NCBI GenBank assembly: GCA_013306675.1
Contig: JABLUY010000116.1
Span: 1 to 64,000, forward strand
Direction: 5' to 3'
DNA: 64,000 bases
Origin: Thraustochytrium sp. TN22
Taxonomy: Eukaryota > Sar > Bigyra > Thraustochytrida > Thraustochytriidae
In this document: piece by piece, positions 25,435 to 35,688 of the stretch
How positions within the stretch are numbered: the stretch's first letter is position 1
How the letters are laid out: each line of letters begins with the position of its first letter
Notes under the pieces: model-generated
Databases searched by the model: none
What the model was told of the DNA's origin: nothing
What the model saw: only the letters and a program-made list of their open reading frames with translations
Translations under genes and position numbers: made by a program

Positions 25435-28400
25435 AAGTTCTTGACAGTACTCGGCCTCTTCGTGACCTGCTGGTGATCCTAGTCCGCCACTGGCACGAAG
25501 TATTCAAAAAAACTATGCGGCGCGAGGCGAAGTGGCGAAGGAACGGACAGCCCGAGTCAGACTAAGCCAGAAGTCATTCGCAGCCGAACGTTCTTCATCT
25601 GATAACTAAATGCAAACAAGCTCTGATCACTGATGGCAGCAAACAAGCTCTGTTCACTGATGGCAGCAAACAAGCTCTGTTCACTGATGGCAGCAAACAA
25701 GCTCTGCCCATGGCTCTGGTTTTCACATGGCCGGCCACGGACGTTGTTCAAGGCGATCTGATGAATGCAGACAAACAACTTGAAGCTCTGTTCACTGGCA
25801 CCACTGACGATGAGCAATGAGCATGAGCACGAGCGGCTGCAGCAAGCACTGCAAGACAAGATTTGAAGCAGCTCGTGTCGGCGCAGCGCTTTTCTCACCT
25901 GGCACCCTTGTTTCTCTCGAGTTTCGCGCTGCTCTGACTTGGCAAGTGGCCGCCGCAGCCCGCCGCAGCAGGCTGCAAGAGGCGGAGAGACAGGGAGCGC
26001 AAAGCTTGGGTTCAAGCGCAAATGCTTGAGTCGGGTTCGGCCGCGCGCAACGTCCAAGGGGCCGCTGGCGGCCGCTGCCCCAGCCCGCCCGCTAGAGACT
26101 CGGTCCCACTGACTGACGCCCGCATCCAGAAGTCGCGTAGATTTTGGCGTCGCTGGAGTGCAACCGTTCTGACTCCTCCGGCGACCCCAGATCGAAGATC
26201 GCGTACGCGCCAGCGTCTGCGCACCCTGCCTGCACCAGGGTGCAGTACTAAGCGCTCTGACTCTGGCTTCAAGTTGGCGAAGCTGGCGCGTCACGGTTAG
26301 AACTTCTGGCAGACGAGCCGAACGAGCTGGTCTCCACCCCAAAGTCTGTCCGAGTCCGCTGTCTGTCAGCGGATCAGCCAGGCCTCGCCCGATGACTTGC
26401 ATTTCATGGGGTGCCAGTGCAAGTGCTTGACCACTACGCGCCGGCATTTGCCTCGATCGTGACCTGTGCTTGCTCCTCATTTTGGGTTGCACTGCACTGT
26501 CGCCAGGGTCGCTCGCTGGCAGGCAGCCTGGCGCTCGCTGTCGCTCTCCGCCGCCAGGCCCACGGGAGGCGCCCAGTCCAAGCAGAAAACCCCCCTGAGC
26601 CCTCCCAAGAGTTCTCTCTGGGACTAACTAGCGCGAGACGGAGTCGCAGCGGTGCAGGGCACTGCAGGCCGTGCCAGTGGAAGGCTGCCAGCCTGGCTGT
26701 CGGGCGCGTCCCTGGTAGCTAAGGCTCGAGCGCCTCGCCTCGCTCGCGCTTGCCGTGCTTGCATTGCATTACAAGCCCAATGCGAGGCATCGGCCGTCCG
26801 TGCCGCCGAGCCAGCCACCCAATCAGCCTCGCCGCCTCTGCCACGGCCAGTGCCTGGCACTGGTGGGCCAGTGGCAGTGTCCAGAGATGGGTCCCGCAGC
26901 AGCCGCTGCGGCGTCGGCCGACTGGCTGCTCGGCGCCCCGGCCTGCCGCGTGGCACTGCGCAGGCGCTGCACACGCGGGCACCAGTGGTCGGCCGAGCGC
27001 CTCGGAGTCGGCGGCGGCTCGAAACCTGATTTGGATCACCCTGGTGATGGATGGGATTCTTCTTTCTTTGTGCCAGTGGCGCTTGGCGGCAAGTTCGCGC
27101 TGCTTGCGGGAGAAGAGCTGGCAGCTCCACACCGCCGCTACCACCACGACCACAGATGTGGGTGTGCGCCCGCGCTCCGAGCAGGCGTGGGTGGCGTGTG
27201 CGCGGCTGCTGCCTGCAGTGCCACTGCCAGCCTGAGCAGCCAGTGGCAGGCTCGCAGCGGCCAGCCATCTCCAGGGCGTGCGTCGGGTCGCGCTTTTGCG
27301 GCGTGGTTCTTCGAGCGGGTTGTAAGCAGTTAGCTTACAGGTAACGTGGCTGCGATCATCAAGCAAGCACTGGGAGTCGACTTGGTGGTCGCCGGCTGCA
27401 GAACTGGCAGGATCGGCGTCGCTTGGCACGGCCCGGGTTGCACCGCTTGATGAAAGCACGCGAGTGCTGGTGGGTTGTAGTAGATTAGATAGATCATCAT
27501 CGGCGGAAGCGGCAAGCCGGTGAATGGAAGAAAACCTGGCTGCTCGACATCGAGCGAGGCCGGGTAGATCGCTGGCTGGCTGACATGGCTAGCTAGGGTA
27601 AGAGCGCGCCGCGAGCCCGAGTCTTGGCGAGCCCAAGTTTGGCAGCTGCGAGAGAGGCAGAGAGAGAGACTGGGAGAGAGAGAGAGAGAGATGCGATTGG
27701 TTGCTCGGCGCTCGCCGCCGCCCTGCTGACTGGCCACGGCCCGGCGCCCGCGCGGTCGCGCGGTCCTCACAGCGACTGGCCAGCGGCGCTACAGGAACTG
27801 CAGTGCGTGCAGTGCAGTGCCAGTGCACTGGCAGGGATGGCTGGCAGCGCGCGTGCGTGCGTGTGAGCGTGCAGTGGCAGGCGGGTGCACTGCACTGCAC
27901 GGTGAAGTGTAGTGGCCTACTGCACCGCGCAGTGATCTTGTCTTTGCCTCTGGCTTGGATCTGGCTGCTCGCGCCGCTCCGCGCCGCTCGTGGCGTGGTG
28001 CTGGCTGTGGCAGCTAGCTGTGCAGCGGCGTCGACGCGGCCAGCGGCTGGCCAGCCTCAGCTCAGGCTAGCTCAGCATGCTTAGCTCGTTTCCAGGCTCC
28101 CGCGAGCCCGCCGCAGCCAGCCAGCGCCTGGCGCACGAGTCCGAGCCCGCGCGAGCGCTGCCAGCTAGCAAGCTAGCCTGCAAGCTCGCGCCAATGGCGG
28201 CCAATCCAGGCACGCCGCAAGCCGCCACGGCCACCGACGGCGAAGGACAGCCGCGCTGCGTCCCAGCGCACGGGTGGCTGAGAGATTGCTCTTCTCTTGC
28301 CAAGGCTTGGACTTGGAGGCCTGCCGTGGCCGCGGCGCGCTCGGCGCCGAGGCCAGCGCAGCGGCTGCTCGCGGCGAGCTCCAAGCAGCTGCGCGCGGCG

Positions 28401-29102
28401 CCGCTCGCCGCCGCGGCGCGGCCGCGGGATTAGCGCTGATCTGAGAGCTCGAGGTGCGGTCGGCGCTCGTGGATCGTGATCGATGATGCGGTGGTCGTCG
28501 TGGTCAGTAATCCTCCTGGAAGGTGCGCGCCGAGTGAGGCCCGAGGTGGCAAGTCGCGGGTCGCGGCGCAGAGGCGGCGGGCGCGCTGCGGGGGCCTTGG
28601 CGCGGGCGCGGGGCCCGCAGCGCGCGCGCGCGGGGGGCGCGGCGGCCCAGCGGGGCGGGGGGCGGCGGCGCGCGGAATCTTGGCCCGGGCCCCAGAGGCG
28701 CAGGGCGCGGCTGCGGGCCAGAGGCGGGGGGCGCAGAGGCGGGGAGGAGGGCGCGCCGCAGCCGCAGATCCCGAACCGGAGCAGCGCGGAAGGGAGCGCG
28801 CGTCGCGGCGCGTCGCAGCGCAGCGCAGCGCAGCGCAGCGCCCAGCGCGCGGCGGCTGCGCGCGGAGCTCCGCGCGAGGCCCCAGGCCGCCTCACTCCGC
28901 AGGCAGCTAGCGAGCCGAGCCGGCCGACGCGGCTGGCGCAGCGCGGCTGGGCTGTGCAGGTGTTGTGCAGTGCAGCGAGTGCACAAGGGCGGGCTTTTTC
29001 CTTTCTTTCTTTCTTTGTTTGCGTGCGTGGAAAGCGAAAGGCGCTTTCACGCGCGAGGCGAGAAAGGGCAAAGCAGTTTCCGAGGAGATTGCTACGAGCA
29101 GG
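25309..29102. other. 3.8-kb gene-free stretch upstream of CPS
   Basis: No coding sequence I can support. It holds a GCC run (about 25386-25430) beside TTCAAGTT (25432), a 27-bp tandem repeat, a GA tract (about 27658-27692) and a GCGCA run (about 28806-28845). TTCAAGTT recurs at 25777 and 26268. TGCCAGTG or CACTGGCA occurs at 25793, 26413, 26672, 27071, 27818 and 27826. Many frames are open because of the high GC content, but none has recognisable protein features. Confidence 0.5.
25612..25710. repeat. 27-bp tandem repeat, about 3.7 copies
   Basis: Units start at 25612, 25639, 25666 and 25693, each beginning GCAAACAAGCTCTG. The first three are nearly identical and the last is partial. There are no spacers, so it is not a CRISPR array. 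Confidence 0.9.
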
Positions 29103-32100
29103 ATGTGGGGCCTCAAGAAGGCGCAGCAGCGCGTGGCTGCCAGCGGCAAGGGCGCCGTGCGGCAGCTGTCGTCGTCCGGCAAGGGCACGGCGGACCTGAG
29201 CAAGCCGGCGGCGCCGCGCGGGTTCGTGGGCGCCAGCATGGGCTCGGGCGGCTCCCGCACGGCCACCCTGGTGCTGGAGGACGGGTCCCGGTTCACGGGC
29301 GTCTCGTTCGGCCACGAGGAGTCCGTGGCCGGCGAGGTGGTCTTCAACACCGCCATGGTGGGCTACCCCGAGTCGCTGACCGACCCCTCGTACCGCGGCC
29401 AGCTGCTGGTGAGCACGTACCCGCTGGTGGGCAACTACGGTGTCCCGGACAAGGGCGTCGTGGACGAGTTCGGCCTCCCGAAGCACTTCGAGAGCGACCA
29501 GATCCACGCCGGCGCCTTTCTGGTGAGCGACTACTCGCACCACTTTAGCAACTGGGAGTCGGGCCGCAGCCTGAGCTCGTGGCTGCGCGAGGAGAAGATC
29601 CCGGGCCTGTACGGCATCGACACGCGCCTGCTCACCAAGAAGATCCGCGAGCGCGGCAGCATGAAGGCCAAGATTGAGTTCGACCCGGCCTACAAGCCGG
29701 CCGGCCACAACGAGCTCGAGTTCGTGGACATCAACGCCCGTAACCTGATCGAGGAGGTCTCGTGCACGGACCGCATTGTGTACGGTGCCGGCAACAAGGT
29801 CAAGCTGCTCGCCCTGGACTGCGGCATCAAGAACAACATCATCCGCAACCTCGTGCGCCGCGACGTCGAGCTGCACCGCGTGCCGCATGACTTCCCGTTC
29901 GCCGAGCACGTCCACGAGTTCGACGGCCTCTTCCTCAGCAACGGCCCGGGTGACCCGGAGATGGCCACCACGGCCGTGGCGAACCTGCGCAAGGTGCTGG
30001 AGAGCGGCTTCGACAAGCCCATCTTTGGCATCTGCATGGGCAACCAGCTCACGGCTCTGGCCGCTGGCGCCGAGACCTACAAGATGTCCTTTGGCAACCG
30101 CGGCGCCAACCAGCCGGTGCTCAACCTGCGCACCGGCCAGTGCTTCATCACCCCGCAGAACCACGGCTACGCGATCCGCACCGAGACCCTGCCCGAGGCC
30201 TGGGAGCCGCTCTTTGTGAACCGCAACGACGGCACCAACGAGGGCATCATGCACAAGACCAAGCCGTGGTTCACGGCGCAGTTCCACCCGGAGGCCAAGG
30301 GCGGTCCCACGGACACGGAGTTCCTCTTTGACGACTTTGTCAACATGGTGCGCAGCGGCCAGTCCTCGGTGGGCGCCATCTTTGACGCCCGCAAGGTGCC
30401 CGACACGCGCGTCCAGGCCAAGAAGGTGCTCCTTCTCGGCTCGGGCGGTCTCTCGATTGGCCAGGCTGGCGAGTTTGACTACTCGGGCAACCAGGCCATC
30501 AAGTCCCTCAAGGAGGAGGGCATCGAGACGGTGCTCATGAACCCCAACATTGCCTCGGTGCAGACCAACCTGGAGGGCGAGAACCAGGCCGACACCGTGT
30601 ACTTTCTTCCCGTGACCATGGACTTTGTGGAGGAGGTCATCAAGCGCGAGAAGCCGGACGGCCTCATCCTCTCCATGGGCGGCCAGACCGCGCTCAACGT
30701 GGGTGTGGAGCTGCACGACAAGGGCATCCTCGCCAAGTACGACGTCAAGGTGCTCGGTACCTCGGTGGACTCGATCATTGCCACGGAGGACCGCGGCATC
30801 TTCTCGGACAAGCTCAATGAGATCAACGAGAAGCTTGCGCCGTCCTTTGCCGTCAAGAGCATCGACGACGCCATTATCGCCGCCACCAAGGTCGGCTACC
30901 CGTGCATGATCCGCAGCGCCTTTGCGCTGGGCGGCCTCGGCTCGGGCATCTGCAAGGACGAGAAGCACCTGCGCGAGATGGCGGCCAAGGCCTTCACCAC
31001 CTCCCCGCAGATCCTCGTCGAGAAGTCCATGCTGGGCTGGAAGGAGGTCGAGTACGAGGTCGTGCGCGACGCTGCCGACAACTGCATCACCGTGTGTAAC
31101 ATGGAGAACTTTGACCCGCTCGGCATCCACACCGGCGACTCGATCGTCGTCGCGCCCTCGCAGACGCTCTCCAACCACGACTACCAGATGCTCCGCGACA
31201 CGGCCATCAAGACCGTCAAGCACCTCGGCATCATCGGCGAGTGCAACATCCAGTACGCGCTCGACCCGCACAGCGACGACTACGCCATCATCGAGGTCAA
31301 CCCGCGTCTCTCGCGCTCCTCGGCGCTCGCCTCCAAGGCCACCGGCTACCCGCTCGCCTTCGTGGCGGCCAAGCTCTCGCTCGGCATCCAGCTCCCGGAC
31401 ATCACCAACCAGGTCACCAAGCGCACCACGGCTTGCTTTGAGCCCTCGCTCGACTACGTCGTCACCAAGATCCCGCGCTGGGACATGACCAAGTTCGAGC
31501 TCGTCTCGCGCAAGATCGGCTCCGCCATGAAGTCCGTTGGTGAGGTCATGGGCATCGGCCGCTCCTGGGAGGAGTCGCTCCAGAAGGCCATGCGCATGGT
31601 GGACCCCTCCATCGAGGGCTTCCAGCCGCACAAGCACATGTACATGCCGCCCACCAGCGAGGCCGCCCTCATCGAGGAGCTCGAGCAGCCCTCGGACGTG
31701 CGCCCCTACGCCATCGCCCACGCCATGATGGACCTTGGCTGGTCCGTCGACCGCGTCAACAAGCACACCGCCATCGACACCTGGTTCCTCTACAAGCTGC
31801 AGCGCCTGTGCCAGATTGACTCCATGATGCGCGAGGCCGGCACCCTGGACCGCCTCAACTCCACCCTCCTCATGCAGGCCAAGAAGTCCGGCTTCTCTGA
31901 CCGCCAGATCGCCCAGCGCGTCAACAGCGATGAGCTCTCGGTCCGCGCCGCCCGCAAGGCCATGGGCATCATGCCGGTGGTCAAGCAGATTGACACCGTC
32001 GCCGGCGAGGCCCCGGCCGCCACCAACTACCTCTACACCACCTACAACGGTGATGAGTCCGATGTGTCCTTCGACGACCACGGCACCATGGTGCTCGGCT

Positions 32101-33686
32101 CGGGCGTCTACCGCATCGGCTCCTCGGTCGAGTTCGACTGGTGCTCCGTCTCGGCCATCCGCACCCTGCGCAAGCTCGGCAAGAAGTCCGTCATGGTCAA
32201 CTACAACCCGGAGACCGTGTCCACCGACTTTGACGAGTGCGACAAGCTCTACTTTGAGGAGCTCTCGCTCGAGCGCGTGCTCGACATCTACGAGCTCGAG
32301 GGCTGCGAGCAGGCCATCGTCTCCGTCGGTGGCCAGCTGCCCAACAACATCGCCCTCCAGATGCACAACTACGGCACCAAGATCGCCGGCACCTCGCCGC
32401 TCATGATCGACTCGGCCGAGGACCGCGACAAGTTCTCCAGCGTCTGCGACAAGTTCGACATTGACCAGCCCTCCTGGTCGCGCCTCACCACCCCGGAGGA
32501 CGCCTTCGACTTTGCGGACCGCGTCGGCTACCCCGTGCTCGTGCGCCCCTCGTACGTGCTCTCGGGCGCCGCCATGAGCGTCGCCTACAACGCTGCCGAG
32601 CTCTCCCGCAACCTCCAGCGCGCTGGCGAGGTCTCGCGCGAGCACCCCGTCGTGCTCACCGCCTTCATCGAGAACGCCCGCGAGATTGACGTCGACGCCG
32701 TCGCCCAGGACGGCGAGGTCGTCGCCCACGCCATCTCGGAGCACGTGGAGAACGCCGGTGTCCACTCCGGTGACGCCCACCTCATGCTCCCGCCCCAGAC
32801 CCTCTCCGAGGAGGTCCTCGAGAAGTGCCGCGAGACCACGCGCCGCATCGCCAAGGCCTTCAACATCACCGGCCCCTTCAACCAGCAGCTCATCGCCAGC
32901 CCGGACGGCACCGTCAAGATCATCGAGGCCAACATCCGTGCCTCGCGCTCCTTCCCCTTCAGCTCCAAGACCGTTGGCGCCGACTTCATCGAGATCGCCA
33001 CCCGCGCCATGGTCGGCGCGGAGCAGCCCGACTGGCTCCCGGCCAAGGACCTCGGCCTCGACGGCAAGGGCTCCATGCCGCAGACCTACGTCGGCACCAA
33101 GGTGCCCCAGTTCTCCTTCAAGCGTCTTGCCGGCGCTGACCCCAAGCTCGGTGTCGAGATGGCCTCCACCGGCGAGGTCGCCTGCTACGGCAAGAACGTG
33201 CATGAGGCCTTCCTCAAGTCCACCCTCTCCACCCTCGCCTTCACCATGCCGGAGCGCAAGAACATCCTCGTCTCCATCCAGGACCGTCTCCAGGCCGACT
33301 TCAAGCCTGCCCTCGAGAACCTCATCGAGGCCGGCTTCACCATCTTCGCCACCGAGAAGACCGCCCGCTTCTGCGAGTCCATCAACATCCCTGTCACCGA
33401 GCTGCACTGGGAGGAGTCCGGCCAGGTCCCCTGCCTCGACCAGTTCGTCCAGGAGGGCGAGGTCGAGCAGGTCTGGATGTTCTCCACCAACGAGTCCGTC
33501 CGCACCGAGACCAACTACAAGATCCGCCGCCTGGCCGTTGACTACGGCACCCAGCTCATCACCAACCCGCAGGTCGCCGGCATGCTCGCCGAGTGCTACC
33601 TCAAGGTCAGCAAGGGCGAGCTCAACATGGAGCCCCTCACCCTCAAGGAGTACTACGAGGCCGAGGCTGCCGCCAAGACTGCCTAA
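29103..33686 (+). CDS. CPS: Carbamoyl-phosphate synthase, fused glutaminase and synthetase, mitochondrial type
   Basis: Makes carbamoyl phosphate for citrulline and arginine from bicarbonate, ATP and glutamine nitrogen. 1,527 residues against about 1,500 in human CPS1. The ATG at 29103 opens an Arg/Lys/Ser-rich leader (KKAQQRVAASGKGAVRQLSS) typical of mitochondrial import. The small-subunit and glutaminase domains cover residues of about 50-420. The nucleophile is Cys311 in GICMGNQLTALAAGA, with QFHPEA later, so glutamine use is intact, unlike urea-cycle CPS1 of mammals. The large subunit starts at about residue 438 (VLLLGSGGLSIGQAGEFDYSG), with two ATP-grasp halves. The C-terminal MGS-like allosteric domain starts near 1385. 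There is no ATCase or DHOase fusion, so it is the arginine/urea type, not CAD. Intronless. Confidence 0.95.
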   Translation: MWGLKKAQQRVAASGKGAVRQLSSSGKGTADLSKPAAPRGFVGASMGSGGSRTATLVLEDGSRFTGVSFGHEESVAGEVVFNTAMVGYPESLTDPSYRGQLLVSTYPLVGNYGVPDKGVVDEFGLPKHFESDQIHAGAFLVSDYSHHFSNWESGRSLSSWLREEKIPGLYGIDTRLLTKKIRERGSMKAKIEFDPAYKPAGHNELEFVDINARNLIEEVSCTDRIVYGAGNKVKLLALDCGIKNNIIRNLVRRDVELHRVPHDFPFAEHVHEFDGLFLSNGPGDPEMATTAVANLRKVLESGFDKPIFGICMGNQLTALAAGAETYKMSFGNRGANQPVLNLRTGQCFITPQNHGYAIRTETLPEAWEPLFVNRNDGTNEGIMHKTKPWFTAQFHPEAKGGPTDTEFLFDDFVNMVRSGQSSVGAIFDARKVPDTRVQAKKVLLLGSGGLSIGQAGEFDYSGNQAIKSLKEEGIETVLMNPNIASVQTNLEGENQADTVYFLPVTMDFVEEVIKREKPDGLILSMGGQTALNVGVELHDKGILAKYDVKVLGTSVDSIIATEDRGIFSDKLNEINEKLAPSFAVKSIDDAIIAATKVGYPCMIRSAFALGGLGSGICKDEKHLREMAAKAFTTSPQILVEKSMLGWKEVEYEVVRDAADNCITVCNMENFDPLGIHTGDSIVVAPSQTLSNHDYQMLRDTAIKTVKHLGIIGECNIQYALDPHSDDYAIIEVNPRLSRSSALASKATGYPLAFVAAKLSLGIQLPDITNQVTKRTTACFEPSLDYVVTKIPRWDMTKFELVSRKIGSAMKSVGEVMGIGRSWEESLQKAMRMVDPSIEGFQPHKHMYMPPTSEAALIEELEQPSDVRPYAIAHAMMDLGWSVDRVNKHTAIDTWFLYKLQRLCQIDSMMREAGTLDRLNSTLLMQAKKSGFSDRQIAQRVNSDELSVRAARKAMGIMPVVKQIDTVAGEAPAATNYLYTTYNGDESDVSFDDHGTMVLGSGVYRIGSSVEFDWCSVSAIRTLRKLGKKSVMVNYNPETVSTDFDECDKLYFEELSLERVLDIYELEGCEQAIVSVGGQLPNNIALQMHNYGTKIAGTSPLMIDSAEDRDKFSSVCDKFDIDQPSWSRLTTPEDAFDFADRVGYPVLVRPSYVLSGAAMSVAYNAAELSRNLQRAGEVSREHPVVLTAFIENAREIDVDAVAQDGEVVAHAISEHVENAGVHSGDAHLMLPPQTLSEEVLEKCRETTRRIAKAFNITGPFNQQLIASPDGTVKIIEANIRASRSFPFSSKTVGADFIEIATRAMVGAEQPDWLPAKDLGLDGKGSMPQTYVGTKVPQFSFKRLAGADPKLGVEMASTGEVACYGKNVHEAFLKSTLSTLAFTMPERKNILVSIQDRLQADFKPALENLIEAGFTIFATEKTARFCESINIPVTELHWEESGQVPCLDQFVQEGEVEQVWMFSTNESVRTETNYKIRRLAVDYGTQLITNPQVAGMLAECYLKVSKGELNMEPLTLKEYYEAEAAAKTA

Positions 33687-35688
33687 GTTTTTTTCCTACA
33701 CACTCCGAGTCGTGCGATTGCCGCAACCAGCATGTGAACACAGAGACTAAAATTGCATGCCGGTCTACCTGCCTCGCGCACCCTTTTCCCCCCTGATGAT
33801 GACAGATTTGGCCATGACCATCCAGCCCCCCTTTTTCTCCGTGAAAGTGAAAACACTGTCCATGCAAACTGCAATACACATCCCGCTCTTGACTTGGTGC
33901 GCGAGGCGATGCCGGACGAGCGCAGCGGATTTCAGCATCCCAATCAGAACATCAACCAGGGAAGTCACAATGGACATTCGCACGCACGTTGACGGGCACA
34001 TGGAGTTTGTGGCAGTTTGTTTGACCCGTTTCGTAACACGACGACAGAAATTCAAGTTTTCAGCCAGAAAGGCCTGGCATTCTCGTTGATTAGCGTTGCT
34101 TGCAAGCATCGCGCAGACGGAGTACGGGTTGGAAAGTGGGCTCCTCCTGGTTGATCAGCTTTGCCTGCAAGCAGCCGACCACTTGCTCAGCGATGGCTTT
34201 ATCCGGAAGGAGCCCACCCTTCACCCCGTGCTCCGTCTGCGCGACAACGTGCAGCGACAGACTTCATCAGGACTTGGACGCTGTTGGCAGTGCACAGCGA
34301 TCGAGCCGAGCCACCGCCAGTCGTGGTGGTCAGCCTTTCGCGCCACTCTTACTCACTGTCAGCAATGTGAGCCCAGGGTCCGCATCGCGCCACGGAAGAG
34401 CACAAGCGCCTTTGACTCGCATCCAAGCAATGCACAGTCTCTGGCACGGCTTTTCAAGTTGCCGATTGCAGAACCAAGGACTCTGCGTTTCATTGCCCAC
34501 TCAGCTCTCTTGTGAGCGCGACCTCGCCCGTACCAAGGTTGCGCTGGCGAAGTGGCTGCAGCCAGCAGTTCTGCGAGCAGCTTTCTACTACACTGCAGCC
34601 AGGGGCAGCTGGCATCCAGGGGCAGCCGGGGTCCTACACTGGCAACCCAGTCGCGAGGCCGAAGGCTTGCTCTCAAACGCGCTTCGTTCGTCCGACGCGA
34701 GAACGCGCCGAACCTTGACCTAGTTGACTGCGCCCGCCGGCGCCGGCCGCGCAGCGGCACTAGGACGCACTGCAGCTGGCAGCCACAAACCGTGACAGCT
34801 CCCGCTTTATTTTATAGGAGCCGCACTGCACCGTGACCGTCGCGACGTGCATCGATGTGCGCGCCCCAGGCGAAGCAGGGCTGTCAAGGACACGGCTCAG
34901 CCGCCACCGCTCGACTGGGATAGGCCGGTCATCCACTGGCAGGAGCTGGCTGGCTTGCAGAAGCTGGCGGTCGCATGCATGATGCCCACTGTGAGCCAGT
35001 CTGAGCCTGCCAGTGAAATCTGAGTAGACCGCGGGCCGCTGGCTGTACAGCGGACTCCGCCGTACCCGCGCTCTCAGCCGTCGAACCTATGCATGATGCC
35101 CGCTGCGAGCCAGCCTGACTGAGCCTGCCAGTGGAATCTGAGCAGACCGCGGGCCGCTGGCTGTACAGCCTGTACAGCCCTGTTCAGGGGACTGTTCCCA
35201 AGCGCTCTCAACCGTCGAACCGTGGCGGCGCTTGCAGCGTGCTGCAGTGTGCATGGCTGTGCATGCCATTAGCCGGCATGCAGGGTTCCGTCCTGTTCTC
35301 CTTGCGGCTACAAGTCGGAGGCGCGCGCGGCCCATGTGCGAGTAGGTAGCACCGTAGCTGATGAGACCACTGGCAAGATCCCAAATGTCATGGCTTGGCG
35401 CGGCCTGCACGGCCTGGGGCACGGCCTGCACGGCCTGTACGCTGGCAGCGGCGACCGGGAACGACGAGGGTGCCAGTGCAACGTGCAGTAGTGCGCGGCT
35501 CGCCGCGCGAATGCGATCGCCGACCAGCTGGTGGAATTGTGGCGCGGGCCCGGCGTCTCAGCAGACGCGCCGCTCTCGCGCTGCTCGCAGCCTGGCCCGG
35601 AATGCAAAATCGAAACCGGAGCGAAGAGCACACGGAGAGCACAGTAGCGGAAGGAGCAACAGCCTAAGGTAGAGCTAGCACCGGCATC
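33687..35688. other. 2-kb gene-free stretch with a 114-bp duplication
   Basis: No gene supported. TTCAAGTT lies at 34051 and 34453. CACTGGCA or its complement lies at 34638, 34934, 35008, 35126, 35368 and 35471. An imperfect tandem duplication is listed separately. Confidence 0.5.
34976..35220. repeat. Imperfect tandem duplication of about 114-131 bp
   Basis: Copy 1 is 34976-35089 and copy 2 is 35090-35220. Both open TGCATGATGCCC, share GACCGCGGGCCGCTGGCTGT, and end near CGTCGAAC. Copy 2 carries small insertions. Confidence 0.85.

Noticed and set aside
25612-25710. Possible CRISPR-like array
   Set aside because: Units are directly adjacent 27-mers with no spacers, in a eukaryotic genome. 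It is a plain tandem repeat.
26719-27459. Several overlapping open frames of 100-250 codons in the 25.3-29.1 kb stretch
   Set aside because: Frames overlap on both strands, with Cys/Arg/Ala-rich random composition, no motif, and starts often not ATG.
28173-33407. A 1,744-codon open frame on the minus strand opposite CPS
   Set aside because: It lies antisense to a well-conserved gene. Strong third-position C/G preference removes stops on the opposite strand. The translation is low complexity with no family motif.
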